Of a stretch of DNA of 64,000 bases, positions 44,589 through 54,203 are shown piece by piece; the stretch's first letter is position 1; each line of letters starts with the position of its first letter. The notes under the pieces are model-generated. The model did no database searches, was not told the origin of the DNA, and was given only the letters and a program-made list of their open reading frames with translations. The position numbers were made by a program, and so were the translations under genes. This stretch comes from Tissierellales bacterium (GTDB lineage: Bacteria; Bacillota; Clostridia; Tissierellales; Sedimentibacteraceae): assembly GCA_018433765.1 (NCBI GenBank), contig JAHDQO010000006.1, positions 62,001 to 126,000 of the forward strand, written 5' to 3'.

Positions 44589-45906
44589 CCCCTCGAAATA
44601 CTAATGCAGAGATAACTGTAAAAACTAAAATATCTACTATAAGAATCATGTAATACGGAAGTATTTCACTGATTCCGTATCCTTCAATAATTTTTATATA
44701 TGAGTTCAAGACTGCACCATTGGGAGTATATTTACCTATTGTTCCAATAATTTTAGGCATCTGCTCTACAGGTAAATAGCTTCCTCCAAATAATGCTAGA
44801 AGCGGTATTACTGCTGTTGAAACAGCATCTGCTGACTTATAATTATTTGTTTTTATTGTAAAAGCCGCTATAATCATTCCTAAAGATGCTACTGCAAGTG
44901 ATGATAACACAATAGTTAAAATTATTAATTTAATACTAACCCAGTTAATGTCAAACAGTAATTTAGAAAATAATATCATTACTACAGATTGAATTATTAC
45001 AATTACAAACATCATAATAAATTTACCTGCAAGTATTTGAGATTTTTTTCTGCCAGCAGATAAAATTCTACTATAGGTTTTATTATCTTTTTCTTCTAAT
45101 AGAAACTTTCCTCCAAATCCTGATGAATAAAGTATAAACATTGCAAGCATTGCTGCTGTATAGTATGCAAAACTGCTTACATAATTTTTCCCTTTTAAGT
45201 TTTCACTAGTTATATTTATATCATTCCCATTAGTTTCAAATCCAGAAACAACTGTCTCAATCCCATTCATTACTTCATCTAAATTAATATATTTTGATGC
45301 CGATTCCATGAATACATTCTTAGAGATTACAATTGATGATATTATATTGTTATAACTTTTAATTAATTCTTGTGTTATTCTATAGCTGTATGACATATAC
45401 ATATCAGGATGTCCTAGTACTTGTATTTCTATATTATTTCTAAAGGGAGTAAACATATTAATATATGAATCATAAACAAAATTCTTAGGTAAAATTATTG
45501 CTGCATTAATCTCTTTATTTTCTAATAACTTATGAGCTTCTTCCAAATTACAAATATCATATTCAACTATTTGTTTTAATTTTTCATTCCCTAAAAAATC
45601 TTGTAAGAAAATCTTTTCTGGATTAAATTTTCCTATATTTTCTGTAATTGCTGACATATCTGTCTTTACAGTAAACTCTTTTGAGTAACTTTTTATAGTT
45701 TTTACAAATTCATCTATATCATCTTCAGCTTCATATTGTTTTACTACTGCAATTTTCATTTTCCACGTACTTCCAGCGTCTTGGAATGAACCAGAAAGAG
45801 CAAAGCTTAAAATAGTTGTTAGTATAATAGGCATAAGTATTATTAATGCTAATGCTTTTTTATCGGACAGCATCAGTTTTATATCTTTTAAAATGATATT
45901 TTTCAT
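44572..45906 (-). CDS. ABC-2 type transporter permease (LnrM-like)
   Basis: 444 residues. Same topology as its partner: a helix at about 15-35, an extracytoplasmic domain to about 235, then helices from about 240 with LLEEKDNKTYSRILSAGRKKSQILAGKF and PLLALFGGSYLPVEQMPKI. The encoded C-terminus ends within the start of the other permease. It begins 11 bases after the ATPase gene. The two permeases are probably a heterodimer. Confidence 0.85.
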   Translation of the reverse strand: MKNIILKDIKLMLSDKKALALIILMPIILTTILSFALSGSFQDAGSTWKMKIAVVKQYEAEDDIDEFVKTIKSYSKEFTVKTDMSAITENIGKFNPEKIFLQDFLGNEKLKQIVEYDICNLEEAHKLLENKEINAAIILPKNFVYDSYINMFTPFRNNIEIQVLGHPDMYMSYSYRITQELIKSYNNIISSIVISKNVFMESASKYINLDEVMNGIETVVSGFETNGNDINITSENLKGKNYVSSFAYYTAAMLAMFILYSSGFGGKFLLEEKDNKTYSRILSAGRKKSQILAGKFIMMFVIVIIQSVVMILFSKLLFDINWVSIKLIILTIVLSSLAVASLGMIIAAFTIKTNNYKSADAVSTAVIPLLALFGGSYLPVEQMPKIIGTIGKYTPNGAVLNSYIKIIEGYGISEILPYYMILIVDILVFTVISALVFRGGAKDA

Positions 45907-45917
45907 TATAGCACCTC

Positions 45918-46850
45918 CTAATCTCTTAATGCTCTGCCAGTAAGACTTAAGAACACATATTCAAGATCAGGCTTTTTAACATCCATGGATAATAACTTGT
46001 TTTTTTCTTGAGCTAATACGTTCATCAGTTTACTATAATTTCCGTTTTTACCTTCCCACTCAATCACAATATTATTATCTTTTGTTTTAACATTAGATAC
46101 AAAATCTAATTTTTCTATTTCTTGTATTAAGCTATTATTTATTTTTTCAACTTTTAATTCAATTCTATCATTTGCATTTATTAAATCTAATAATTCATCT
46201 TTCGTTCCTGAAGCTATCATTTTACCTCTATCCATTATACATATTCTATTGCATAACGTTTCTGCTTCTTCCATATAGTGAGTTGTATATATAACAGTGC
46301 TTCCTTTTTTATTAATCTCTTTTACAGAATTCAATATATGATTTCTTGATTGGGGGTCTATTCCTACTGTAGGTTCATCAAGAATTATTATCTTAGGTTC
46401 ATGAAGCAGTGCTGCACCAATATTGAGTCTTCGTTTCATTCCACCAGAGTATTTTTCTACTTTATGCTTTAGTCTATCTGTTATTCCTATAATTTCAGAT
46501 ATTTCTTCTATTTTTTGATTTAATTTATTTCCTTTTAATCCATATATCTTACCCCAAAATTTTAGATTTTCTAATCCTGATAGTGTAGGATATAAAGCAA
46601 CTTCTTGTGGTACAAAGCCAAGGTCTTGTTGAATTGCTTTTGGTTTTTTAATTATATCTTCACCATTATAGTATATAGATCCGCTATTAGGCTTAATTAA
46701 GGTTGATATCATAGATATTGTTGTAGATTTGCCGGCACCATTTGGTCCAAGAAGACCAATTATCTCTCCCTCTTTTACATTGAAATCTATACCGTCTACT
46801 GCTTTCACATCTTTAAAATATTTCTTTAACCCTTTAATCTCTAAAAACAT
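45918..46850 (-). CDS. ABC transporter ATP-binding protein (LnrL-like)
   Basis: 310 residues. Walker A GLLGPNGAGKST (32-43), Q-loop in LGFVPQEVALYP, signature YSGGMKRRL, Walker B IIILDEPTVGIDP and an H-loop in IYTTHYMEEAE. The C-terminal extension of about 90 residues is usual for drug-export DrrA/LnrL-type ATPases. It starts three bases after the lipoprotein stop and drives the two permeases encoded downstream. Confidence 0.93.
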   Translation of the reverse strand: MFLEIKGLKKYFKDVKAVDGIDFNVKEGEIIGLLGPNGAGKSTTISMISTLIKPNSGSIYYNGEDIIKKPKAIQQDLGFVPQEVALYPTLSGLENLKFWGKIYGLKGNKLNQKIEEISEIIGITDRLKHKVEKYSGGMKRRLNIGAALLHEPKIIILDEPTVGIDPQSRNHILNSVKEINKKGSTVIYTTHYMEEAETLCNRICIMDRGKMIASGTKDELLDLINANDRIELKVEKINNSLIQEIEKLDFVSNVKTKDNNIVIEWEGKNGNYSKLMNVLAQEKNKLLSMDVKKPDLEYVFLSLTGRALRD

Positions 46851-46853
46851 TTT

Positions 46854-47819
46854 TTACTCCTCCTCCAAAAAGAACATAAAACTGCCTTTTGAATCTTCGA
46901 CATCAATTACATCTTTTGATTTTATTGTTGGGAAAACTATAAGTTGCTCCATTTCATTATTCCAGTTTTTAGTTTCTAATACTATTTTTCTATATCTTGC
47001 CTCACCCTGTTCTGGATTATTAATGTAAAGTTCAAAATTTACTGTATCTTTTGTTATATATCCATCGATATCAATATATACAACCTGCTCTAGAGTTATT
47101 GTTTCTATTTTCTTTAATTCTTCACCTAGCTTACTAATAAATGTCTCTATATCAGTCTCATTATCTGAACCTATTAGTGTTAATTCATCTTTCAATACTT
47201 CTTTATTCTCTGCAACAGTTTTGAAACAAAAAGTTATTAGTTCTTTCATTTGCTCTTCTGAAGGTGTTATTGTATATTTTATAACTTTTACATCTCCATC
47301 TTCTGTACTTAATATAGATTTTTTCCCTTTTACAACATTTTCTCTTAAAAGAATTTCAGTCCACTTGTCTTTTATAGGCTTTAGTATCTTTTCATTAATA
47401 TTATTGTATAATTCATTATCTTTATTTTGTTCTTGTTCATTTTCAATCTTGATGTATTTATTTATTATTGGTATTCTAACAGTAGTTTCATTTCCCTTTA
47501 CAAAGACTTCGCTGTCATATCCAAGACCTCCAAAATTAAAATACATCATTAAATACATTTCTTCTTTAGTGTCGTCAAAAGTAATATTGCTATCAATTTC
47601 TATCTTGTTGAAATAATTACTTAGTTTTTCAGCCTCTTTCTTATCTAGCCCTTCATAATTATAACTACTATTAATAGTAAGATTAATAGATGTTTTTCCT
47701 TTTGAGATGTTATCAGTTTTCTTAATAGAATCTTTATACTGAATCAAGGAATTTGAGCTACATCCAAATAAAGTTATAACTAATAATACTATAACAATTA
47801 ATCCAGCTTTTATTTTCAT
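46854..47819 (-). CDS. Lipoprotein of unknown function, first gene of the ABC operon
   Basis: About 321 residues from ATG 47819 (GAGGTGA five bases before; a GTG inside that site gives a longer frame). Lipobox TLFGC near residue 20. The mature part is beta-rich, with alternating short repeats and sequence such as TSINLTINSSYNYEG and EQVVYIDIDGYITKDTVNFEL, which may be a LolA/LppX-like lipid-binding fold (as in DUF6612-type lipoproteins); not certain. It may capture the exporter's substrate or guard the envelope. Confidence 0.65.
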   Translation of the reverse strand: MKIKAGLIVIVLLVITLFGCSSNSLIQYKDSIKKTDNISKGKTSINLTINSSYNYEGLDKKEAEKLSNYFNKIEIDSNITFDDTKEEMYLMMYFNFGGLGYDSEVFVKGNETTVRIPIINKYIKIENEQEQNKDNELYNNINEKILKPIKDKWTEILLRENVVKGKKSILSTEDGDVKVIKYTITPSEEQMKELITFCFKTVAENKEVLKDELTLIGSDNETDIETFISKLGEELKKIETITLEQVVYIDIDGYITKDTVNFELYINNPEQGEARYRKIVLETKNWNNEMEQLIVFPTIKSKDVIDVEDSKGSFMFFLEEE

Positions 47820-47925
47820 TATCTTCACCTCTTACAATTATAAATCTTTTCTTTTATATTACTATACTTCATTTTTCCATAAAATACATGTATCATGAGT
47901 CATAATTAGCCTATGACTTTTTGCA

Positions 47926-47950
47926 TAAAAAAAGTTGCTAACGCAACTTT
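47926..47950 (-). terminator. Terminator of the two-component operon
   Basis: AAAGTTGC-TAAC-GCAACTTT stem (47931-47950) followed on the minus strand by a run of T. It lies about 40 bases after the response-regulator stop and separates it from the lipoprotein-ABC operon. Confidence 0.8.
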
Positions 47951-47991
47951 CCGCTAGGAGGACCTATGTCCCCATTCGTCGTAAAAATTAG

Positions 47992-48642
47992 TTAACCGAT
48001 TTGATTGTTCAATGTGTATATAGCTAATTGAGTTCTATCTCTTAATTCTAACTTATTTAGTATAACAGTTATATGATTTTTTACAGTACCTTCACTTAAA
48101 TATAGTTGTTCAGATATTTCTTTATTATTCTTTCCTTGAGCAACTGATTTACATATATCCTTTTCTCTTTTAGTCAATTGGTTGATTTTTTTATCGGTAT
48201 CTTTTTTTAAACTTTTATTTGAAACTTGGTTCAATTTATTTATAAGTTTAACAGCCGTATCAGGTTTTATAAGTGCTCCACCGTTATAAACTGTCTTTAT
48301 TCCTTCTGCTATTTCATCAGGTGTAGCATCTTTTAATAAATATCCCGAAGCTCCATATCTTAATGAATCAAAAAGGTATTCATCTTCATTAAAAGTAGTA
48401 AGTATGATTATTTTTATATTTTGTAACTCTGATTTAATAATTTTAACAGCTTCTACACCATTCATTTTTGGCATTTTTATATCCATTAGTACAACATCTG
48501 GTTTATATATTCTGCACTTTTTTACACCTTCTTCTCCATTAGCTGCAGTAAAAACTACTTTTAAACCTTCTTTATTGCTTAATAAAAGTTCCATTCCCTG
48601 CCTAAGTACCTCATGGTCATCTACTATACCTACTTTTATCAT
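47992..48642 (-). CDS. NarL/FixJ-family response regulator (LnrK-like)
   Basis: 216 residues. Receiver domain with DDHEVLRQG and phospho-acceptor D54 in VVLMDIKMPKMNG; LuxR-type helix-turn-helix (about 150-212) with LTKREKDICKSVAQGKNNKEIS and LYLSEGTVKNHITVILNKL. One base after the kinase gene, so translationally coupled. Presumed target: the lipoprotein/ABC operon immediately downstream. Confidence 0.93.
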   Translation of the reverse strand: MIKVGIVDDHEVLRQGMELLLSNKEGLKVVFTAANGEEGVKKCRIYKPDVVLMDIKMPKMNGVEAVKIIKSELQNIKIIILTTFNEDEYLFDSLRYGASGYLLKDATPDEIAEGIKTVYNGGALIKPDTAVKLINKLNQVSNKSLKKDTDKKINQLTKREKDICKSVAQGKNNKEISEQLYLSEGTVKNHITVILNKLELRDRTQLAIYTLNNQIG

Positions 48643-48643
48643 T

Positions 48644-49780
48644 CTATCCCTCCACTCTTAATTGCACTTTTATTTCAAAGCCATCATTTCCTTTAAAAGA
48701 TACTTCTCCTCCAATAGTTTCTACTCTATCCTTTATTCCTTTTAAACCATTGCCCGTAACAATTTTTTTACATCCACTACCGTTGTCTTTAATAATAATT
48801 TGCATATTGTTTTTGTTATATTTTATATTTATATCAATAATATCTGAATTACTATGTTTAGCCGAATTAGTCAATCCTTCTTGTATTATTCTATATAGTG
48901 CAATTTTAATATCTTGTGATAATTTGACTTCTTTACCCTTACTAATAATATTTACTTTAATATTTGTCATCTGCATATAGTCTTTTGAAAGTTTTTTTAC
49001 TGCAGATATAAAACTACCCTGTAAAATAGGTTCTTTTAAAGCGTCTACTACTTCTCTAAGCTGTTTCAAACTTTCTCTAGAAGTATGCTTTGACTGTACA
49101 ATAAGTTTTTTAGATTCATCTATATTATTACTTAAATAATATTCTGCCATTTCAAGCTGCATTATTAAACCTGTAAGCTTATGTCCAATAGAATCATGTA
49201 GTTCTGAAGCTATTCTATTTCTTTCTTTTATTACTGCTAATTCTTCTACCTTTTCAGAAGTTTTAACTAGCTTGTTATATAATTGATCTGTTTTTTCTTT
49301 TTCTTCTTTATAAGACTTAAAGATAGTTATTATAACAATTGTAAAGATATTTAAGAAAGCAAAAAACATAGCTTCAGTAATTTTAGAATAGTTACTAACT
49401 AAAAGAAGTAAATTAATATATTTTATTAAAGACACAGCTAATGTTGTAATACCAACAATAATTGTCATTTTCTTATTTAATAAAAGAGAAGTCTCAAACA
49501 ATACTATTATATAAAAAACATGAAAAGCATAATTTATTACGTATTTTGTTTGTAATTCAAGCAAAAAAATCACTACAATGTCAAATATAAAAGTAATTAC
49601 TTTTATATTTTTATTCTTCAGAAAATAATTTCTTACTATTCCCAATGCAATATACATTATAATCAATACTACAATCCTAATAAACCTAAAACCAACTGCA
49701 GTCTCATGCTGTATCGCTATATAAGAAATCAATAAAACTAATATTATTTTTAATATATTTAAATAATTTCTTTTTTTCAT
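48644..49780 (-). CDS. DesK/LnrJ-type sensor histidine kinase
   Basis: 378 residues. Five or six closely packed transmembrane helices in the first 155 residues with almost no external loop, a HisKA_3 domain with ASELHDSIGHKLTGLIMQLE (H195) and a HATPase domain with DNGSGCKKIVTGNGLKGIKDRVE. This intramembrane-sensing architecture, next to a NarL regulator and an LnrLMN-like exporter, fits detection of membrane damage or membrane-active drugs; the signal is inferred. Confidence 0.92.
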   Translation of the reverse strand: MKKRNYLNILKIILVLLISYIAIQHETAVGFRFIRIVVLIIMYIALGIVRNYFLKNKNIKVITFIFDIVVIFLLELQTKYVINYAFHVFYIIVLFETSLLLNKKMTIIVGITTLAVSLIKYINLLLLVSNYSKITEAMFFAFLNIFTIVIITIFKSYKEEKEKTDQLYNKLVKTSEKVEELAVIKERNRIASELHDSIGHKLTGLIMQLEMAEYYLSNNIDESKKLIVQSKHTSRESLKQLREVVDALKEPILQGSFISAVKKLSKDYMQMTNIKVNIISKGKEVKLSQDIKIALYRIIQEGLTNSAKHSNSDIIDINIKYNKNNMQIIIKDNGSGCKKIVTGNGLKGIKDRVETIGGEVSFKGNDGFEIKVQLRVEG

Positions 49781-49862
49781 TTATTTCACCATTTTCATTA
49801 TATAATACTTTTATATATAAATACAATAATCTTTGATTGGTACAATTTTTTATCAAAAACTG

Positions 49863-49891
49863 TTGACAAAGTTAGGTTGATAATGTATTCT
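49863..49891 (+). promoter_or_regulatory. Sigma-A promoter of the metF leader
   Basis: Consensus TTGACA (49863-49868), 17-base spacer, TATTCT (49886-49891). Transcription would begin about ten bases before the S-box aptamer. Confidence 0.8.
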
Positions 49892-49907
49892 TATTAAAAA
49901 CATATGT

Positions 49908-50066
49908 ATTTCTTATCAAGAGAGGCGGAGGGACTGGCCCTTTGAAACCTCGGCAACCTGCAGTATTATGCAAGGTGCTAATTCCAGCAAAGTAAACTTT
50001 GAGAGATAAGAGGAGAACAATAAGAAAATATAATCTTCTCTTAAATAGAGAAGATTTTTTATTTAA
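49908..50066 (+). ncRNA. SAM-I (S-box) riboswitch with terminator, leader of metF-metH
   Basis: TCTTATCAAGAGAGG, GGAGGGACTGGCCC, CTCGGCAACC, AAGGTGCTAATTCC and closing GATAAGA define the aptamer (49911-50011). An intrinsic terminator AATCTTCTC / GAGAAGATT plus T-run follows at 50032-50062, about 130 bases before metF. High SAM should stop transcription of methylenetetrahydrofolate reductase. Second S-box in the window; the other controls the aspartokinase-asd pair. Confidence 0.94.
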
Positions 50067-50189
50067 AATAAAATTAAATAAAAAAGAAATTTTATAGAAA
50101 ATTTCCACAAAAACTCTTATCTTTACACTTTTATCTTTTATCTTAGTCAGCATAGACTAGACAGTATAACAAAAAAGGAGAGGACAGTT

Positions 50190-51056
50190 ATGTTTATAAA
50201 AGATTTATTAATTAAAAAAGAAAGACTAGTATCATTTGAAATATTTCCACCAAATAAAAATTTCTCAATAGAAAAACTATATAATGTGATTAATAAATTA
50301 TCTGACTACAACCCTGATTTTATAAGTGTTACATACGGAGCAGCAGGCAACAGAAATTATAATTATACTTTGGAAATTGCTTCTTATATAAAAGAAAACT
50401 TAGGAATAGAATCTATGCCTCACTTAACTTGTATTACTTCAACAAAAGATAAAATAAATGACACTGTAAAAGAAGCTGTAGATAAAAACTTAAAAAATAT
50501 ACTCGCACTAAGAGGAGATTTACCAGACGATCCTGATTTTGATTTTCCTAATCCTCTACAATTTGAATATGCGTCCGATCTAGTTGGACATATTAAGAAG
50601 GATAATAATATATGTGTAGCAGGAGCTTGTTATCCTGAAGGACATATAAACTCATCTAGTTTTAAAGAAGATATGAATAATTTAAAATATAAAGTTGATA
50701 TGGGTACAGATTTTCTAATTACTCAATTATTCTTTGATAACAATTATTTTTATAATATGCTTGAAGAATTTGACAAGTTAAATATTAACGTACCTGTTAT
50801 GGCAGGTATAATGCCAGTTACTAACTCAAAGCAAATTAATCGTATAGCTAATTTATGTGGAGCAAAAATACCTAATAAATTAATTAAATTAATTAATAAA
50901 TATGAAAATGATAAAAAGTCAATGTTTTTAGCAGGTACAAACTATGCATGTGAGCAGATTAATGATATCATTGATAATAGTTCATCTAGTATACATTTAT
51001 ACATCATGAATAATCCACAAATAGCTAAAGGAATATTGAATAACATTAGTATATAA
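50190..51056 (+). CDS. metF: 5,10-methylenetetrahydrofolate reductase
   Basis: 288 residues. FAD-dependent reduction of methylene-THF to methyl-THF, the methyl donor for MetH. Seen: SFEIFPPNK (catalytic Glu region), FISVTYGAAG, NILALRGDLPDD and LITQLFFDN, all in the usual order of the TIM barrel. AAGGAGAGGAC precedes the ATG. Located between the SAM riboswitch and metH; the 321-base gap to metH is filled with repeats, but the same-strand order indicates one methionine unit. Confidence 0.95.
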   Translation: MFIKDLLIKKERLVSFEIFPPNKNFSIEKLYNVINKLSDYNPDFISVTYGAAGNRNYNYTLEIASYIKENLGIESMPHLTCITSTKDKINDTVKEAVDKNLKNILALRGDLPDDPDFDFPNPLQFEYASDLVGHIKKDNNICVAGACYPEGHINSSSFKEDMNNLKYKVDMGTDFLITQLFFDNNYFYNMLEEFDKLNINVPVMAGIMPVTNSKQINRIANLCGAKIPNKLIKLINKYENDKKSMFLAGTNYACEQINDIIDNSSSSIHLYIMNNPQIAKGILNNISI

Positions 51057-51360
51057 AACGAGCAACGAGGAACTAGTAACGAGTAACAAGGTGGCTTTAC
51101 TACCGTAAAGCATAAAAACCGAAAGACGAAAAACAAAAATAGATAAAAGTTAAGAGTGAAAAGTGTATAGTTAAGGTAGCTTTACTAACGTAAAATAAAA
51201 TAAGATAAAAGTTAAAAGTGTAAAGATAAAAGTTATGGTAGTTTTACTAACGTAAAACAAAATGTATTTAAAATGAGAATTGAGAATTATTTAAATAAAT
51301 TTTCGGTTAGAAAATTTACACCATTAACTATCAAATATCAACTATTAATTATCAACTATA
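51057..51360. repeat. Cluster of three GTAAA/TTTAC mini-hairpin repeats plus low-complexity tail
   Basis: Three units, each a TTTAC-N4-GTAAA hairpin preceded by a GG-T-G/A-G context: GCTTTAC-TACC-GTAAAGC (51094-51111), CTTTAC-TAAC-GTAAA (51180-51194) and GTTTTAC-TAAC-GTAAAAC (51241-51258). They are separated by AAGATAAAAGTTAAAAGTG-like runs. The tail (51260-51360) repeats AATTGAGAATT and TATCAACTAT. No gene in this gap; it may contain processing or attenuation signals between metF and metH. Confidence 0.65.
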
Positions 51361-51377
51361 TATGAGGGAGTGGTTTT

Positions 51378-53744
51378 ATGAGTTTTGATGATTTATTAGG
51401 AAAAAGAATAATATATTTTGATGGAGCTATGGGGACTCAAATACAGAATTTATCAGTTGCTGCCCCTACTATACCTGAAACATTAAATATTACACATCCA
51501 GAACTTATAACTGAAATACATAAAGATTATATATCAGCAGGCTCAGATATTATTTCTGCTAATACATTTGGTGCAAACAGATATAAACTTTCTAACAGTA
51601 GTTATACTGTGAAAGAAATAATATCTGCTGGAATAAGTTGTGCAAAAAAAGCAGGTAGTAAATTTACAGCTCTAGACATAGGACCAATAGGAACATTAAT
51701 TGGCCCTTTAGGTGACTTAACCTTTGAAGAAGCTTATAACATTTTCGCAGAACAAGTTTCTGCTGGTTCCAATGCAGGTTGTGACCTGATATTAATAGAA
51801 ACAATGACAGACATCTATGAAGCAAAAGCAGCTATTCTAGCAGCAAAAGAATTATGTAATCTTCCCATTATTTGTTCTATGACATTTGAAGAAAACGGAA
51901 GAACACTGACTGGAACAGATCCTCAAACAATGGTTACTATACTAGAAGGACTAGATGTAGACATAATAGGTATAAACTGCTCATTCGGTCCTGATAAAAT
52001 GCTGCCTTTAGTTAAGCAAATATGCAAATATTCTTCTACTCCTGTTTTAGTTCAGCCAAATGCTGGTCTACCTATAGTAAAAAATAATAAAACTATTTAT
52101 AATACATCACCAAAACAATTTTCAAAATATATGAAAGAAATAGCTGATAGCGGAGCTTGGTTATTAGGAGGATGCTGTGGAACATCTCCTGAATATGTAA
52201 AAGATTTAGTTAAAGAGACTCAAAATACTATTTTAAAAAGTATAGAAGGAAAAAATTTTACCGCAGTTTGTTCATCTACTAAAACTGTTATTATAGGTAG
52301 CGAAGTTAAGATAATTGGTGAAAGAATAAATCCTACAGGAAAAAAGAAATTGAAAGAAGCTTTGCGAAATAATAATATTCAATATATTACTGACCTTGCA
52401 ATTTCTCAAAGCAATGAAGGAGCACATATTTTAGATGTTAATGTAGGTCTTCCAGAAATAAACGAAATAGAGATGATGTCAAAATGTATAGAAAAGATAC
52501 AGCAAGTAGTTGATCTTCCTATTCAAATTGACAGCACTAAACCAGATGTAATAGAATCAGCTTTAAGAATATATAATGGTAAAGCACTTATAAATTCAGT
52601 TAATGGTGATGAAGAATCAATGAATAAAATTTTTCCTTTAGCTAAAAAATATGGTGCATGTGTTCTTGGATTAACAATGGATCATAATGGAATACCTTCA
52701 AAAGCAGAAGATAGAGTTAAAATAGCTGAAAAGATTATAAATAAAGCTTCCGAATACGGTATACAAAAAAAATATATATTGATAGACTGCTTAACACTAA
52801 CAGCTTCTGCACAACAAAATGAAGTTTATGAAACAGTTAAGGCTGTTAAAATGGTAAAGGAAAAATTAAAAGTAAAAACAGTCCTAGGAGTAAGCAATGT
52901 TTCTTTTGGACTTCCAAACAGAGACTTGCTAAATAGAACTTTTTTAGCTTTTACACTATATGCAGGTTTAGATGCACCTATAATGAATCCATCAAGTAAT
53001 TATATGATGGATACTATAAGAGCATTTAAAGTTTTATCATCACAAGACAAAGATAGTTTTAATTATATTAATAAATATAAAAAAAATAAAACTAATGATA
53101 TTAATGATTTTAAGATTTTATCAAACTTTGATTTAAAACAAATTATCATTGATGGACAAAAAGAAAAAGCTGCTGAAGCAGCACTTGAACTTTTAGAAAA
53201 AATTAATGGTTTGCAAATAGTTAATGAATATATCATACCAGCTCTTGATGAAGTTGGGGAAAATTATGAAAAGGGAATAATTTTTCTTCCTCAGTTAATT
53301 TACTCTGCTAAAACAGTTCAAAATGCATTTGAAGCAATTAAAAAGAAAATGCAGCTTGCAGGACAGAAAAGTATAAGCAGAGGAAAAATTATTTTGGCTA
53401 CTGTTAAAGGCGATGTTCATGATATAGGTAAAAATATTGTGAAAGTGATTTTAGAAAATTACGGATTTGAAGTAATTGATTTAGGTAAAGATACGCCTGC
53501 TGAGTTGATACTTGATACAGCTGTAAAAGAAGAAGTACAGTTAATTGGATTAAGTGCGCTCATGACTACAACAGTTGCTAATATGGAGAAGACTATACAA
53601 CTTTTAAAAACCAATTTGCCAAACTGCAAAATTATGGTTGGTGGAGCTGTACTAACTCCTAGTTATGCAAAAATGATAAATGCTGATTTTTATGGTAAAG
53701 ATGCTAAAGAAGCAGCTGATATAGCTAAAAATTTTTTTTCATAA
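51378..53744 (+). CDS. metH: B12-dependent homocysteine methyltransferase (MetH), short form
   Basis: 788 residues. Homocysteine-binding barrel (about 1-290) with zinc ligands C201 and C266/C267 in GGCCG; pterin (methyl-THF) domain (about 310-570) with GERINPTGKKKLKEAL; cobalamin cap and Rossmann domain (about 590-788) with DVHDIG, where H681 is the lower cobalt ligand. It transfers the methyl made by MetF to homocysteine. The C-terminal SAM-dependent reactivation domain of E. coli MetH (about 1,220 residues) is absent, so a separate reactivation protein must exist. Depends on cobalamin, whose synthesis genes lie at the window start. Confidence 0.95.
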   Translation: MSFDDLLGKRIIYFDGAMGTQIQNLSVAAPTIPETLNITHPELITEIHKDYISAGSDIISANTFGANRYKLSNSSYTVKEIISAGISCAKKAGSKFTALDIGPIGTLIGPLGDLTFEEAYNIFAEQVSAGSNAGCDLILIETMTDIYEAKAAILAAKELCNLPIICSMTFEENGRTLTGTDPQTMVTILEGLDVDIIGINCSFGPDKMLPLVKQICKYSSTPVLVQPNAGLPIVKNNKTIYNTSPKQFSKYMKEIADSGAWLLGGCCGTSPEYVKDLVKETQNTILKSIEGKNFTAVCSSTKTVIIGSEVKIIGERINPTGKKKLKEALRNNNIQYITDLAISQSNEGAHILDVNVGLPEINEIEMMSKCIEKIQQVVDLPIQIDSTKPDVIESALRIYNGKALINSVNGDEESMNKIFPLAKKYGACVLGLTMDHNGIPSKAEDRVKIAEKIINKASEYGIQKKYILIDCLTLTASAQQNEVYETVKAVKMVKEKLKVKTVLGVSNVSFGLPNRDLLNRTFLAFTLYAGLDAPIMNPSSNYMMDTIRAFKVLSSQDKDSFNYINKYKKNKTNDINDFKILSNFDLKQIIIDGQKEKAAEAALELLEKINGLQIVNEYIIPALDEVGENYEKGIIFLPQLIYSAKTVQNAFEAIKKKMQLAGQKSISRGKIILATVKGDVHDIGKNIVKVILENYGFEVIDLGKDTPAELILDTAVKEEVQLIGLSALMTTTVANMEKTIQLLKTNLPNCKIMVGGAVLTPSYAKMINADFYGKDAKEAADIAKNFFS

Positions 53745-53754
53745 TAATGATAAA

Positions 53755-53792
53755 AGACTTATGAGAATTTAATATAATTTTCTCATAAGTCT
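53755..53792. terminator. 13-bp hairpin after metH
   Basis: AGACTTATGAGAA pairs exactly with TTCTCATAAGTCT across a 12-base loop, 10 bases past the metH stop and before the convergent small gene. The U-run is short, but the stem is long and could serve both directions. Confidence 0.65.
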
Positions 53793-53816
53793 AGTTTAGA
53801 AGATTAAGCTTTTTTC

Positions 53817-54068
53817 TTATTTAACGGAATCAATAATTTTCCTTAACTTTTCTTTTTGTTCTCTATTTAAAAATGGCTCTATTTTCTTTAGATCTTTGAG
53901 TTTATTTTGGAATTCTTTTTCTCCAAACTGATCTTTTAACTGCTTGCCAATTTTAGTAGCTTCCCTTAATATTTCATCATCAGATTTACCTTTAAATCTT
54001 TCTTTATACTGATTCAAATCTTTATTATTTTTTGCTTCTTCTTCAAATCTTCTAAATATATTATCCAT
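53817..54068 (-). CDS. Small charged helical protein, unknown
   Basis: 83 residues, about 40% charged, predicted all-helical, with no signal or membrane segment: begins MDNIFRRFEEEAKNNKDL and holds GKSDDEILREATKIGKQLKDQF. GGGAGG precedes the ATG. Divergent from the next gene across a 135-base gap with TTATTCAT repeats, so the two may share control. I do not recognise it. Confidence 0.6.
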   Translation of the reverse strand: MDNIFRRFEEEAKNNKDLNQYKERFKGKSDDEILREATKIGKQLKDQFGEKEFQNKLKDLKKIEPFLNREQKEKLRKIIDSVK

Positions 54069-54203
54069 AAATTATAACCTCCCACTTGTTAAACATTTTA
54101 TGAATGAATAACTTTTTTATTACCTTTACCAGTAACATTTTATTCATCTTATTCATAGAATAACTATAATGTGTAGGTTATTTTTTTAATAATACAAAAG
54201 GAT

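Noticed and set aside
49872-50153. 93-codon minus-strand open frame upstream of metF
   Set aside because: It is antisense to the promoter, S-box aptamer and terminator and has no start context.
51057-51360. Possible CRISPR array
   Set aside because: The units are short, unequal and irregularly spaced mini-hairpins with no constant-length spacers, and no cas gene is present.
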